A stretch of DNA of 60,000 nt from Lineus longissimus (GCF_910592395.1 NC_088314.1:3908001-3968000); one strand, 5' to 3'. Counted from the stretch's first letter, positions 1 to 8,900 are shown. The notes: generated by a model from the sequence alone, not told the origin. Translations and numbers: made by a program.

Positions 1-225
1 ATGTCAAGTATGTCAAACTACAAATATACCCAATTTTTTAACAGGGCAGATTTAACTTATTTGACTGGACTTAGCAATTTTAATCATGCAGATTCAGGTT
101 GACATGATCAAATTTTCTCACCTGCCAGGGTAATTCAAATACTGATTATTGGCAACAATAGACTGATCAGAAAAATTTGTGTCAAAGGCAAAGGTCCCCA
201 GCTTGCACACCAACAAGTTACCTAC
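1..225 (-). other. ALDH1L: ALDH1L intron 2 (partial)
   Basis: This stretch lies downstream of the exon 2 donor of the ALDH1L gene on the minus strand (GTAGGT, plus 220-225) and runs off the left edge. I see no further coding exon in it. The next exon, which would start with two bases completing a Gly or Ala codon after the ADPL motif, must lie outside the window. Confidence 0.7.
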
Positions 226-367
226 CAAGTGGATCTGCTCTCCCTTGAATATCAGGGATGGTGAAAACACCGACTACTTCATGGCCATTCTTGCGGACAA
301 CTTTGTAGACTTCTGCTCCAAACTGACTCTGACCAATAATGGCTATCTTCAGTTTTTCCAAGAGGGA
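226..367 (-). CDS. ALDH1L: ALDH1L exon 2 (start of formyl-hydrolase domain)
   Basis: The exon runs from acceptor ...TTTTAG (plus 368-370) to donor GTAGGT (plus 220-225). It holds 47 codons and ends in phase 1 with the first base of a Gly/Ala codon. It encodes the beta strand and glycine turn [11 protein letters not shown], the helix [12 protein letters not shown] and the strand VVGVFTIPD, which match the first ~40 residues of animal ALDH1L hydrolase domains. Confidence 0.93.
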
Positions 368-1031
368 CTAAAATGGAGGAAAATGTCATAGTACTGTAGT
401 CAGAGTACTTAAAACAGAAAGTGACATTGCCAATGGAGTTCACCAAGTGTCAACAGTTTTATTTCTCTATGCCGCCTGCTGTACAGAGAGCATCATACCT
501 ATGGGCGTGTGCTGGCCTACGCCCATAGACAGACCTGGACCGACTAGCGACTGGGCCATTGGTGGCATGGGTAAGCCGGCCAGCAGGTACCACGTGCAAT
601 GCCGACACATCATGATCATGATATCATGATCTTTCATGGCAGAATCAGTGACCTGACCAGACTCCTGACCTCATTGGCAGCCTCCAATCACAAATTGTGT
701 CTGTGAGTGTGATAAGATACTCTATTACTCATCCATCCAGGTTCCCCTCCGACCTGAACATATCCTCCCAAAACAAATAAAATGTAACATGCAATCAATC
801 CATGCAGATCAAGTCAATGGCATCAAATGACATAAAAAGTCAACATTATTGATCTACCCTGTATAAATGCATTTGTATGCACAATCTGTACAACTCAGTA
901 CATCTGGATATTTCATAGTTCTCATCAGCATAAAAATCACACAAAGAAACATTGAAAAACTACAGCAACAAATGCAAAGCATTTACCTGAGATGTTGAAA
1001 ACCTCCTAACGAATTGATGAGCGGCAAGCAT
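226..1031 (-). CDS. ALDH1L: 10-formyltetrahydrofolate dehydrogenase, mitochondrial-type (5' end, exons 1-2)
   Basis: The ALDH1L1/ALDH1L2 family oxidises 10-formyl-THF to THF and CO2 with NADP+. Its proteins are about 900 aa: an N-terminal formyl-hydrolase domain, a carrier-protein linker and a C-terminal aldehyde dehydrogenase. Only the first 62 residues are here, as join(987-1031, 226-367) on the minus strand. Exon 1 encodes [15 protein letters not shown], a basic, acid-free leader like the ALDH1L2 presequence. Exon 2 encodes [17 protein letters not shown] and then [10 protein letters not shown] and ADPL, which is the start of the hydrolase Rossmann fold. A TGA lies in frame six codons upstream of the start ATG, so the start is firm. 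Exon 2 has no Met, so exon 1 is required unless another first exon exists. Acceptor TTTTAG and donors GTAAAT and GTAGGT fit in phase. Hydrolase, linker and dehydrogenase active-site residues lie outside the window. The family is very sure; mitochondrial targeting is inferred. Confidence 0.9.
499..528. repeat. Inverted repeat, 10-bp arms, 10-nt loop
   Basis: CTATGGGCGT at 499-508 is the exact reverse complement of ACGCCCATAG at 519-528. It lies inside ALDH1L intron 1. No function is assigned. Confidence 0.7.
614..631. repeat. 18-nt perfect palindrome
   Basis: GATCATGATATCATGATC reads the same on both strands. It sits inside ALDH1L intron 1 in a run of TCATGA units. It could bind a dimeric factor or be chance in a low-complexity stretch. 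Confidence 0.6.
987..1031 (-). CDS. ALDH1L: ALDH1L exon 1 (mitochondrial leader)
   Basis: The exon encodes 15 residues, ATG to CAG, followed by donor GTAAAT, in phase 0. The peptide [15 protein letters not shown] has three basic or His positions, hydroxylated residues and no acid, as mitochondrial presequences do. RRFST is also seen in the vertebrate ALDH1L2 leader, from memory of that family. It joins exon 2 in frame to give the family's usual K-L-K-I-A start. Confidence 0.82.
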
Positions 1032-1534
1032 CTTTTGATTAGTAGATATTCAGCAAAACTTGAATGGAAAATTTCAGTGCCGACCACGAAACTTGGCACA
1101 TGTACCTTGGGTGCCTCTGAAATGTGGAATCGCAAGACGGAACGAATCCACTTCAATTGGGACGAGGTTGGGAATTGTCATTGATTTCTATGTATTTTGC
1201 ATTAATTGTTCAAGTACTAAGCCAATAATTGGTTGATCAAGTGCAAATCTCTGTTAATTTGTTTGCCAGAAACATGCTTTTGATGAATCGGTCAGATTTC
1301 TTACAGAATCCGGTGACTGTTCACTGTCTTTTTGACAGCTTTTGGAGGCAACTTCGTCCCAGGGTTGTTTTAGGACTGAGGTACTCATTTGTGCCAAGGG
1401 GATCATGCGATAAAAAGGGCCATGTTCATGGAGATCAGCCTCCAGCATGACAGTTAAACCTCACATGAAAAGGTGCGCTTCCATTTCCTTTGCTGGATAG
1501 ACATGGTGTTCTTCTTTCAACAAAAGATGCTTCA

Positions 1535-1559
1535 CAGGCCAACTGGTTCAGTTGGCCTG
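1535..1559. repeat. Hairpin, 11-bp perfect arms, 3-nt loop
   Basis: CAGGCCAACTG (1535-1545) and CAGTTGGCCTG (1549-1559) are exact reverse complements around GTT. The hairpin lies about 75 bp beyond the predicted ATP6AP1 polyadenylation signal, in the direction of its transcription. It could help pausing or termination; this is inference. Confidence 0.65.
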
Positions 1560-1577
1560 GCCTGGCCTGGCCTGGCC
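1554..1577. repeat. GGCCT pentanucleotide array
   Basis: About five tandem GGCCT/CCTGG units follow directly from the right arm of the 1535-1559 hairpin. It is a short microsatellite that probably grew from the hairpin arm by slippage. Confidence 0.8.
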
Positions 1578-1635
1578 CTAGCAGAAGACATCAACAACTA
1601 AAAGAGTCATAAGATTCACTGCACTACATATCACA

Positions 1636-1641
1636 TTTATT
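1636..1641 (-). terminator. ATP6AP1: Candidate polyadenylation signal of ATP6AP1
   Basis: TTTATT on the plus strand is AATAAA on the minus strand. It is the first canonical signal after the ATP6AP1 stop codon, giving a 3' UTR of roughly 750 nt. No transcript data are available to confirm it. Confidence 0.4.
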
Positions 1642-2389
1642 GATGATAAATTACTAATTTGTACATTTTCATTTCTACAATACTTCAGCTGAGGTTGAAA
1701 TATGCACATGGGTGCTTCTGGACAGCATAAACTGACATTTTTGTAGGAATAGTTTTTAGATCAGATACTCTCTACTTACAATCTAACTTTGATGAGTTGA
1801 CAGATCTAGTAATAACCTTAAAGAGAACATCAAGCCGTCACAACATTGGAATAAATGTGTCTAATACAACCGTTGGGTTATCTATATTCTGTATTTACAG
1901 AAGCTTGCTAACATGAGTTTTTGGAATGTAACACAGGTTGACACTAAATCTAACATTTTGTCCACTGACAAGTACATGTAGCGAACCGTCTAGAAGACGA
2001 TACACTGTATTGTTCTTATTGGGCAAGAAAATAATGACAAATAGCTACCAAATTTTCGAGTTTGTTAAAGAAACGAGTTTGCCATACACTTGGATAGATG
2101 CTTTAAACTTAAAGGGAAACTACAGGCAGAAACCAGGTGGTCAGATTAATACACACAGTCACACAGAGGTCTCTCCTCACACAGTACATCAAAACCATTT
2201 GCGCTTATGCAAGGATCATATTCATGGCTGAATCAGACATGATCCAGCCCCAACTGCTCATATTAGTCACCTGAAGACCATCAGTTTCAACTACAAGCTC
2301 CTGCCTATGGCCCCCCGTTCCCCTTTAACACTGAAACTGTTTGTACATCTATGATAACCGATGTCAAATTGATCTAAACAGAAGCATTG
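1642..2389 (-). other. ATP6AP1: Probable ATP6AP1 3' UTR
   Basis: This AT-rich non-coding stretch lies between the ATP6AP1 stop codon and the first AATAAA on that strand. It contains one TACATGTA (1973-1980). The plus-strand open frame at 1938-2231 has no recognisable protein features. Confidence 0.4.
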
Positions 2390-2605
2390 TTATTTGCTAT
2401 CATCTGCTGTCACTGTTATAGTCTTTCCTTTAGGATCATCAAATCTATCCTGGGTGTTGATCATCACCATCATATACATTCCGAATGATAAAATTCCAAT
2501 CAGAAGCAACATCGTAACGAGACCAGACCAGATTGGAATGGTGAAGAATCCGATACAATCGTTCGCATATCCGAACTTATTTTTCTTCAGGGCAATTGGT
2601 TGAAT
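2390..2605 (-). CDS. ATP6AP1: ATP6AP1 exon 9 (membrane span and tail, stop)
   Basis: The exon starts after ...TATTTTCAG in phase 0 and ends with TAA (2390-2392). It encodes the membrane-proximal segment with C390, a long hydrophobic span (IWSGLVTMLLLIGILSFGMY and on) and the 22-residue tail with DRFDDPKG. This tail is the most conserved part of the family. Confidence 0.96.
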   Translation of the reverse strand: MQPIALKKNKFGYANDCIGFFTIPIWSGLVTMLLLIGILSFGMYMMVMINTQDRFDDPKGKTITVTADDSK

Positions 2606-5600
2606 CTGAAAATAGAAGTGGCGAGATGACATCACATCATATTTATAGATGACAGTTATTAAACGGAGATAATAGGTAGGAGTGAGGAGGTCCAGGTTAA
2701 GTTACACAAAGTTGTTGACAGGTGTCTCCACGATCTCAGATTATGCCACAACTGTCACCTGCTCCAAAGTATGATCTACTCACCTGAAAACCTTCAAAGA
2801 CTAGATGGGCACGACTGGTATCGTTGCTTCGCTTGTTTTGCATGATTTTGGGAACCTTGGTGCAATGGTATGAATAGCCCTTCCAAGCAAAGATTTCTTT
2901 CCCATTCATCTCAATGCCGGACAGGCTCCCGTTCTGGCTTGTGTATGAGAGTAGCATCTTCGTGATGAGCCAGTAGCCAGATTTAGTCGAGTTGAACGCC
3001 ATACTGTAGAAGAAAAAACTAATTAGTGTTTAAACCACTGGAATTTAACTCACACAAGTTAAAGAGTCAAAGACCTTTATCATTAACCTCCACAAAGAGG
3101 GACAGAATAGGGAGTTATTGACACCACCCAAGATTGGGTTGACTGCAAGTTGTAAGGACAATTGAAATAGTTGAAAAGGACTTGGCACATTCACAGTGTC
3201 ACATTGACATTCTTAATTGCTGTGCAAAACAACCAGGAAGCACAATTTATCACATTGTGACATGTTTGAACGTGTAAATCTGGAATGAGTGTAAGATCAA
3301 TCGATGGCAAGCCAGAAATATCCACTTACCTGATAGTTATATCACTGACATTCTGTCCCTGGTTAGCCCAGGTCAGTACCATGATGCTGAAAAAAGTTAC
3401 AAATATAATGTGAGGAAGTCTGAAGTCTGAAGGTTTTGGAATAGGTCAACCTAGCTGGTATCAAGTACGGATTTGATCCATACCTACTGGTATGAATGGC
3501 TGCTACAGCTCACTTTCGCCACACAAACTACGGCCATGCTGTGCAATTTAGAGCCCTTGCTGTTCACATAGAATTGAATTTCATACTTACTTATTTGCAG
3601 TGGATGTATTGCTACATTCTGATTTAGAACTGTCCGGCTTTCCGACAAGTTGTGTCGTAACAGATTCAGTATTTTTTGTTCCTGCTGGAATGAGAGTGAT
3701 GGATGCCTTTTTGTAGTACAGCAGCATACAATCCTTCACACCGACGACAGTACCAGTTTCATTCTTCGCAGCCAAAAGATGGCGCCCTTGTGCAAAAACG
3801 GCTCCATTTGTAGACATCTGGAAAAGATGATTTGAAATCGGAGTGAGAAGCTGGGCACAAGACAGACAGTAAACACTGGGTCAAAGTTTTCAATTGCAAT
3901 CACAGTACAAAAAGCTAAATTACGTTTTATAAGCTCTGTCACCAGTAAAATATTTCAACAGTTTTCAAACAGGAAAAATCTCACTCAAATAGGGAATAAC
4001 CAGTGTTAAGTTAGTAGATTAGTGCTAACCTTTGACGATTCTCTGGCTGTGTACATAGCTGTGTAGGGGACACCGGCCTCAGAGTATCGCTTCAGTATAC
4101 GGGAAATGTGGCCATCTGAAGAGAGAAGAACGAATTCAGAAACAAATATCTATATGGTTTGGAATCACAACTTACAATAGACCATGTCAAGAATTGCCCC
4201 CATGGCAAAATATTTTTCAAATCAAAAAAAATTCCAGCTTTGTTTTTTTTCTGTCAAGGATGCCCTGAATCTGTCTCAGTTACAGGTTTATTATTGATTG
4301 CCAGACTTTCACCATGAAATTTCCATCATCCCCAATCTCACAGGCATGCACAAATCCTCACCATTTCCCTTGAGATTGTTCTCCACACGTCCACTACCGT
4401 GTGTATCAGGTAGATGCACCACAAGCAGATTGTTCGACCCAGCAGGTTTCACCGACGAAACATCATCCCTTGGTAGGTGGACCTCTCGAACAGTCTCAAA
4501 CTTCTTCTGGAGTTGATTGATGGAATCAGCCGGTAGGTGTACCGAGGAGAGGGTCAAGGAAGGGTGCGATCCCATGTACGACTGGAAAATAGATTAACAG
4601 TGTTCAATGAAACTGGAAAACAAATTATGTTGCACACTGAAAACCAACATTGGCCAGGTTACCTGCTTTTCTCTCAATTTTCAATCAAAAATTTTAATTT
4701 CAATGATAATCATTATCAATTTCAAACAAAGAAATTGCACTCTGTACCTTAACATTATGGAAAATGCCACCTTCCTCTGTGTCTTCAAAGACATGGCCAT
4801 AGTGGGTGAAGTCCTCGACACTCAACTGAAAAAGGACACCTTCGATTACACAATGGAATTTGGAAGTCACATGATACTGAACAAGCAGAGACATGAATCA
4901 GAAGAGAAGTTAATGTTACTGTAATGCCTAGCCTACTGCCTTCCTAAGTTTTGGTCATCATAGTGACGCTTGTCTATTTAGAACATTACGATGTTAGCCC
5001 CAAGGGTGTTCCTAAAAGAGAGGTTCTACTGTATTTGCAGAAATTAAGATCAAAGACCTCAGAATACTCTGCATTTACAGATATCTCACCTTGTCTTGCA
5101 CAAACACCACTAGATTTTTCTTATCACAGTTCTGGCAGGGTGTCAGCTTCTCAAGGTAGTTTTTCTGGAATGCATTACTGGAAACACTGTGTCCAGCCAA
5201 TGGAATAGGCAGCGAGGAAAGACTGGAAAGATGAAAATACGGAATTCAATTAGGTCATTGGCAAAGAACAGAATACTAGACAGAACAGAAGCTTGAGACG
5301 AGGGTTCAAGTTTGAACTTAGGTTGCACGTTGGTAAAGCGCATGATAGTGTACTGTACTCATCGTGAACATACAGGATGCTTTGCATTGCCGTGGATGAT
5401 GACTGATGCTCACATACATAGTCATAGGCTATGTAGGCCTACATAATAACATACATTACACATGCAAAATCGAATAAAATCTTTGGGTTTTTTGGAGCGC
5501 ATATTACGGATCAAAACCGGTAAAGGCCAAAAAAACTTGGCTCTAACTGGTCTTAAATTCAATAGTTACCTCTCTGACCCCCATAGGAGTACAGGAACGG

Positions 5601-5667
5601 AGGATTCCACCCCCAATATTGCAAAAAGTAGAAAGGAAGAAATTATCAACATTTTCAGGGCCGCCAT
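2390..5667 (-). CDS. ATP6AP1: V-type proton ATPase subunit S1 (Ac45), complete, 9 exons
   Basis: ATP6AP1/Ac45 is a type I membrane glycoprotein that helps assemble and sort the V-ATPase in the secretory pathway and lysosomes. The minus-strand CDS joins 5570-5667, 5090-5222, 4748-4825, 4362-4581, 4030-4115, 3591-3817, 3330-3386, 2784-3003 and 2390-2605. It totals 1335 bases, or 444 aa plus stop (human 470), and all phases close. The signal peptide is about residues 1-22, followed by VPVLLWGSES. The luminal domain has FVQDKLSVEDFTHYGHVF (about 72-89), GNDGHISRIL, several N-glycosylation sites (NETG, NVSD, NSTK, NGSL, NDTS) and a CQNC pair. One membrane span lies at about 396-422, and the cytosolic tail holds the family signature DRFDDPKGKTI. 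Introns are about 80-350 bp. I see no R-X-X-R furin site. Identification is very sure. Confidence 0.96.
2784..3003 (-). CDS. ATP6AP1: ATP6AP1 exon 8
   Basis: Acceptor CTTCTACAG and donor GTGAGT. The first base completes a Ser codon from exon 7. The exon encodes MAFNSTKSGYWLI... to LVFEGFQ, including NST and NGS sequons and the YHC motif of the luminal C-terminal domain. Confidence 0.93.
3330..3386 (-). CDS. ATP6AP1: ATP6AP1 exon 7 (57-nt mini-exon)
   Basis: This exon was found by splice sites and phase. Acceptor TTTTTTCAG and donor GTAAGT give IMVLTWANQGQNVSDITI, with split codons at both ends that match exons 6 and 8. It carries an NVS sequon. Confidence 0.9.
3591..3817 (-). CDS. ATP6AP1: ATP6AP1 exon 6
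   Basis: Acceptor CTTTTCCAG and donor GTAAGT, entering in phase 0 and leaving in phase 2. It encodes MSTNGAVFAQGRHLL to the Ser/Thr-rich SECSNTSTAN. The internal ATG at the exon start is not the gene start, since exons 1-5 join in frame. Confidence 0.92.
4030..4115 (-). CDS. ATP6AP1: ATP6AP1 exon 5
   Basis: Acceptor CTCTCTTCAG and donor GTTAGC. The first two bases complete an Asp codon. The product GHISRILKRYSEAGVPYTAM matches the segment after the GND motif of animal ATP6AP1. This exon is not part of any long open frame, so ORF listing alone misses it. Confidence 0.92.
4362..4581 (-). CDS. ATP6AP1: ATP6AP1 exon 4
   Basis: Acceptor ATTTTCCAG and donor GTGAGG. It encodes SYMGSHPSLTLSSVHLP through LLVVHLPDTHG to NLKGN, leaving in phase 1. 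The run INQLQKKFETVREV looks helical and is followed by a hydrophobic LLVVHLP strand, as in the luminal thioredoxin-like part of the family. Confidence 0.93.
4748..4825 (-). CDS. ATP6AP1: ATP6AP1 exon 3
   Basis: A 26-codon exon with acceptor CCTTTTTCAG and donor GTACAG, phase 0 at both ends. It encodes LSVEDFTHYGHVF, one of the strongest family matches. Confidence 0.94.
5090..5222 (-). CDS. ATP6AP1: ATP6AP1 exon 2
   Basis: Acceptor CATCTTTCCAG and donor GTGAGA. The first base completes Ser33. It encodes LSSLPIPLAGHSV through TPCQNCDKKNLVVFVQDK. The VVFVQDK end continues directly into the exon 3 LSVEDF motif. Confidence 0.93.
5570..5667 (-). CDS. ATP6AP1: ATP6AP1 exon 1 (signal peptide)
   Basis: ATG at 5667-5665, then a short basic n-region and a hydrophobic core (MLIISSFLLFAILG), followed by ESSVPVLLWGSE and donor GTAACT, leaving in phase 2. 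The V-P-V-L-L-W start of the mature protein matches the family. The ATG is embedded in a perfect TISU element, which supports this start. Confidence 0.93.
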
Positions 5668-5671
5668 CTTG
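5660..5671 (-). promoter_or_regulatory. ATP6AP1: TISU element (YY1 site over the ATG) of ATP6AP1
   Basis: The minus strand reads CAAGATGGCGGC, an exact match to the TISU consensus SAASATGGCGGC. TISU elements act as YY1-type promoter elements and as start codon context for very short 5' UTRs in housekeeping genes. This implies transcription starts only about 5-30 nt before the ATG. Confidence 0.7.
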
Positions 5672-5676
5672 AACAA

Positions 5677-5686
5677 GTCATGTGAT
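5677..5686. promoter_or_regulatory. ATP6AP1: M-box / CLEAR-like site (TFEB/MITF family)
   Basis: GTCATGTGAT (ATCACATGAC on the minus strand) contains the MITF/TFE M-box TCATGTGA and differs from the CLEAR palindrome GTCACGTGAC at two positions. It lies 10-20 bp upstream of the start codon. V-ATPase genes are known TFEB targets in vertebrates; use here is inferred. Confidence 0.45.
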
Positions 5687-5776
5687 CCTGAGTCGTCAGT
5701 TCGTTCCACATCATTCCGGGAGATGGAGACACCATCGAACTATCCTAATACCATTTTGGCCCCACGGGTGGCGCTG

Positions 5777-5781
5777 ATTGG
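5777..5781 (-). promoter_or_regulatory. ATP6AP1: CCAAT box upstream of ATP6AP1
   Basis: ACCAATCAGC on the minus strand is a good NF-Y core match about 110 bp upstream of the ATP6AP1 start codon, which is the usual distance. Confidence 0.5.
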
Positions 5782-7289
5782 TGTAATGTAGCAGACGACT
5801 ATCTGTAATCAGCTGCTGGTAACAGCTACAGTAACCTGTCTCTGGTTGTTCAAAACAAGTTTTGTCACTAACGCTGCTGTCTTTACTTCCCCCTCTAATT
5901 AGACTCCTGGGGCAGTCCATTGCGTCATCCTCATTGGATCTGCATTGCTTCAAATAGCCTACCTCGGGATTATTCACTGGAATTTTATGGGGGTGTCTAA
6001 GTAGCATAAACCAATAGTGATAATGTGGAATAATTGAAGGTGTGGCACAGCCATCTCGTCGTGAAAGTCGAGACTGCTCCTGGTCAACTTTCTGTTCTGA
6101 AGATCCATCAGACGCGTAGTGTCCAAATATTTCGTTCTGCCTTTAGGTCCAGCACGTGCTATTTGGTTGAGGCGCCATACCATATCAACGAAGTCAAAAT
6201 AATCAGATTATTTGAACACTGTGTCTCTTTCATTTCGTTTTATGCCACATCACCCATTACAATGACTTATTCTGTAGTTCCCTACACGCGCAGTTCACAC
6301 CGGCCTTGACTTCAGGCCATTAAAATCTAGATAATTTATCTGACCAATAAATATCTTCTAGATATTATTAAATTTAATTTGTTTATCAGCCCGAGACACT
6401 GTAATAAGACGGGGTGTCTTTTGCTTATGGGTCAGAATAAATGTTTATGCGGTTTGAGCGTTATAACTCAGTGGCGTTCGTTGGTAGAAAAAAACTCAAA
6501 ACATATCGGGGCCAAGACAGACATATCGACTCCTAAGATATAAATGATCGAATAATTTGCCGTAAGAAGTAACATGTACATGTATAGAATTATCAAGTTT
6601 GACATGTGTACATCACTTTCAGTGCAATAAAATGATGCAAGTTGAGTAGGCCTATATGTGCCTGGTTACTCTAAGTTGTGTGCACTTGCAGCAAACGAAG
6701 CGTTTTCTAACGCATCTGATGAAAATCTGAACGACTCAGATTTTTCTCTTATCAACGACGCGATAGGATTGATCATTGCCTGATAATCAGGATGTAGGTA
6801 AATTATGATTTGTCGAATAAATTAGTAGAGGCAACGACACGCCTCGCTCGGAATCCGGCACCGCACGGCTTTCCGGCGTCACTGCCAACAGCTCAGAGAA
6901 AGCGATAGTGTTTGCATTTCGTAAACGGATCACAATCACTCCTGGATTCAATTCCAACTCAACTGTAACTGAAATCCACGAGCATTGATCTAGATTTCCT
7001 TATGAAATCTACACGTTATTCTTGTAAAGGTTGCCGTAAAATTTGCTACTCCATCGTCGTATATTACGTTACCACCTCAAACAACCTGACGTAGCTTACC
7101 AAAACATCATTATGAAAAACAATACGCGAGATGTGAACGTTATTGGCCAACTGCGAGGTTTGGATGCCTCTGCAGACATACCCAAGACAGACTGGAGACG
7201 GACTCGAGGTGGGAAAACATACCAAAAATACTAGAAGAGCACTTTTTAAGGCGGGGATCAATTAATTTCCATATGATCATAAGGTGGCC
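5782..7289. other. Intergenic stretch, no gene seen
   Basis: I see no supported exon on either strand between the ATP6AP1 promoter and the 28-bp minisatellite. The minus-strand open frames at 5711-6007 and 5974-6183 have no recognisable motif. There is one TACATGTA (6577-6584). Confidence 0.5.
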
Positions 7290-7765
7290 TTGCTGCTGAT
7301 AAACGGAAAAAAGCAACACTAGCTGGGGTGAACGATTGAAATGCAACCACTGCTGGTGGCCGGTAAGCAATAATTGCTGGTGAAGACACAAAAAATGACC
7401 ATTGCTAGTAAACGAATGAAAAGCAAATATCGTTGGTGAAAGAATACAAAGCAACGATTGGTCATGTCGGTAAAGGACGGAAAGCAACCAATATAAGTGA
7501 GTAAATCAATGAAAAGCAACCATTGCTGGTAAACTAATGAACAGCAACAAATGCTGGTAAACGAATGATAAACAGCTATTGCTGGTAAACGAATGAACAG
7601 AAACCATTGCCGGTAAATGAGTGAAAAGCAACCATTGCTGGTAAACGAATGAACAGCAACAAATGCTGGTAAACGAATGATAAACAGCTATTGCTGGTAA
7701 ACGAATGAACAGCAACCATTGCTGGTAAACGATTGAAAAGCAGCCATTGCTGGTAAACGAACGGA
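7290..7765. repeat. 28-bp minisatellite with 112-bp higher-order period
   Basis: The unit is about 28 bp (CATTGCTGGTAAACGAATGA plus AAAGCAAC). Copies from about 7510 to 7765 are nearly uniform; those from 7290 to 7510 are strongly diverged. AACAGCAACAAATGCTGG recurs with its neighbours exactly 112 bp apart (7540 and 7652), so four units were copied as a block. The open frames across it on the minus strand encode only the translated repeat and are not a gene. Confidence 0.92.
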
Positions 7766-8900
7766 GCCATCCGTTTATGATTGCCAGCAAATATCATCAA
7801 GGTTTGGTCTCTTTAGTGGATAAATATTTCTGTTCGTTTCCTTTTCTCATTTTGTGAAGACTTCGGTTTCTCCGACAGGTTCATCTATATTGTCGACAGA
7901 CCTGCAGAATGAAATATCACGGGACTAATTAACAAGACTCATTAAGGAACCGTCCCCCAAAGCTACGACAATTAATCTGTGACTAAATTAAGTACTGGGG
8001 CTTTCAATGAGGAATTTGTAAAATCAACGATTGCTGCCCTGCAGGCGGTATGGGACACTCCACCCGCATCGTGGATCAGCAAAAGCATCATCTCCTTCTG
8101 TTGGTGGGTACGAACCATCCGTGCAGACCCCATCTCGCCACCTCACGATAATATTTAGCTTATTCATTGATCATCGCCACTCGGTTTTCCTATTCGGTCA
8201 CGCCTGCGGTAAATGTCGGAAGACGAGTCCTACATGGCACTGCTACAAAAGATGAAAGAAATATTGGATTTTATTTAAGAATTCTTTCATTGTCTCTATG
8301 ATTACTAAACTAGATAGCAATTTGATACCCTGAGGCGGAAGATGTAGGGGATTTATCAAGGACGCCATTCGTTTTGAACTGGTGAAATATTGACTCCATC
8401 TTGCCACTACATCATAGTCCGTTTGCAGAAGTGCTATTTGCTTCTCGAGAATCATGAGAGCTCGGGGTCAAAGCCCAATACAAAAGGCTGCATTAAGTCA
8501 GCAAAATATTTGCCAACATTAACAACATTCGAATGAAATATTCCAGTTTGAGCGCAAAAAGTGTAGTTTTTGCGTCTGCTGCCCTTGGGGCATAACGGTT
8601 GCTAACAAGGATGAAAAGAGATAACCACCCTTCATTTTGCCCCTGATACCAACATTAAGACAAGGAAAGCCAACATTTCCACCTCATCAAGCTAAACGGT
8701 AATATATCGTGATACTGGCGGTAAACGGGCTTAAGGTATCTCAAGTTAACCTGGCTTAAATCCCCGTACATCCACCCTATCCCAGTATGCAAAACTACAC
8801 TAGTTGAACAAGTAAACCTCAGGTGGAAGATCCAGTATTTCGATCTTTAATGATCCCTTTTGATCATGGGAAAAAGATAAGTACATATGTTGAGTATCAG
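7766..8900. other. Intergenic stretch, no gene seen
   Basis: No supported coding exon, RNA gene or repeat. Short open frames at 8031-8255 and 8243-8455 look like chance. Confidence 0.45.

Larger units (their letters stand above)
368..986 (-). other. ALDH1L: ALDH1L intron 1
   Basis: This 619-bp intron has donor GTAAAT and acceptor TTTTAG. It contains a 10-bp perfect inverted repeat with a 10-nt loop (499-528) and an 18-nt perfect palindrome (614-631). I see no coding sequence on either strand. The open frame around 447-629 on the plus strand looks like chance. Confidence 0.75.
1032..1635 (-). promoter_or_regulatory. ALDH1L: Presumed ALDH1L promoter / intergenic spacer
   Basis: This is the short spacer between the ALDH1L start and the probable 3' end of ATP6AP1, which lies upstream of it on the same strand. 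About 190-200 bp before the ALDH1L ATG there are two head-to-head CCAAT boxes (CCAAT at 1222-1226, ATTGG at 1228-1232). A hairpin and a GGCCT array lie at 1535-1577. I see no coding exon. The promoter call rests on position and the CCAAT pair only. Confidence 0.4.

Noticed and set aside
179-391. Plus-strand open frame of 70 codons
   Set aside because: It is the antisense shadow of ALDH1L exon 2. The minus strand has the conserved protein and splice sites.
4607-4924. Plus-strand open frame of 105 codons
   Set aside because: It overlaps ATP6AP1 exon 3 and flanking introns on the other strand and has no known motif.
7506-7800. Minus-strand frames encoding a repetitive FTSN/YQQW peptide
   Set aside because: They are translations of the 28-bp minisatellite. 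28 is not a multiple of three, so the frame cycles, and copies contain no coding signal.
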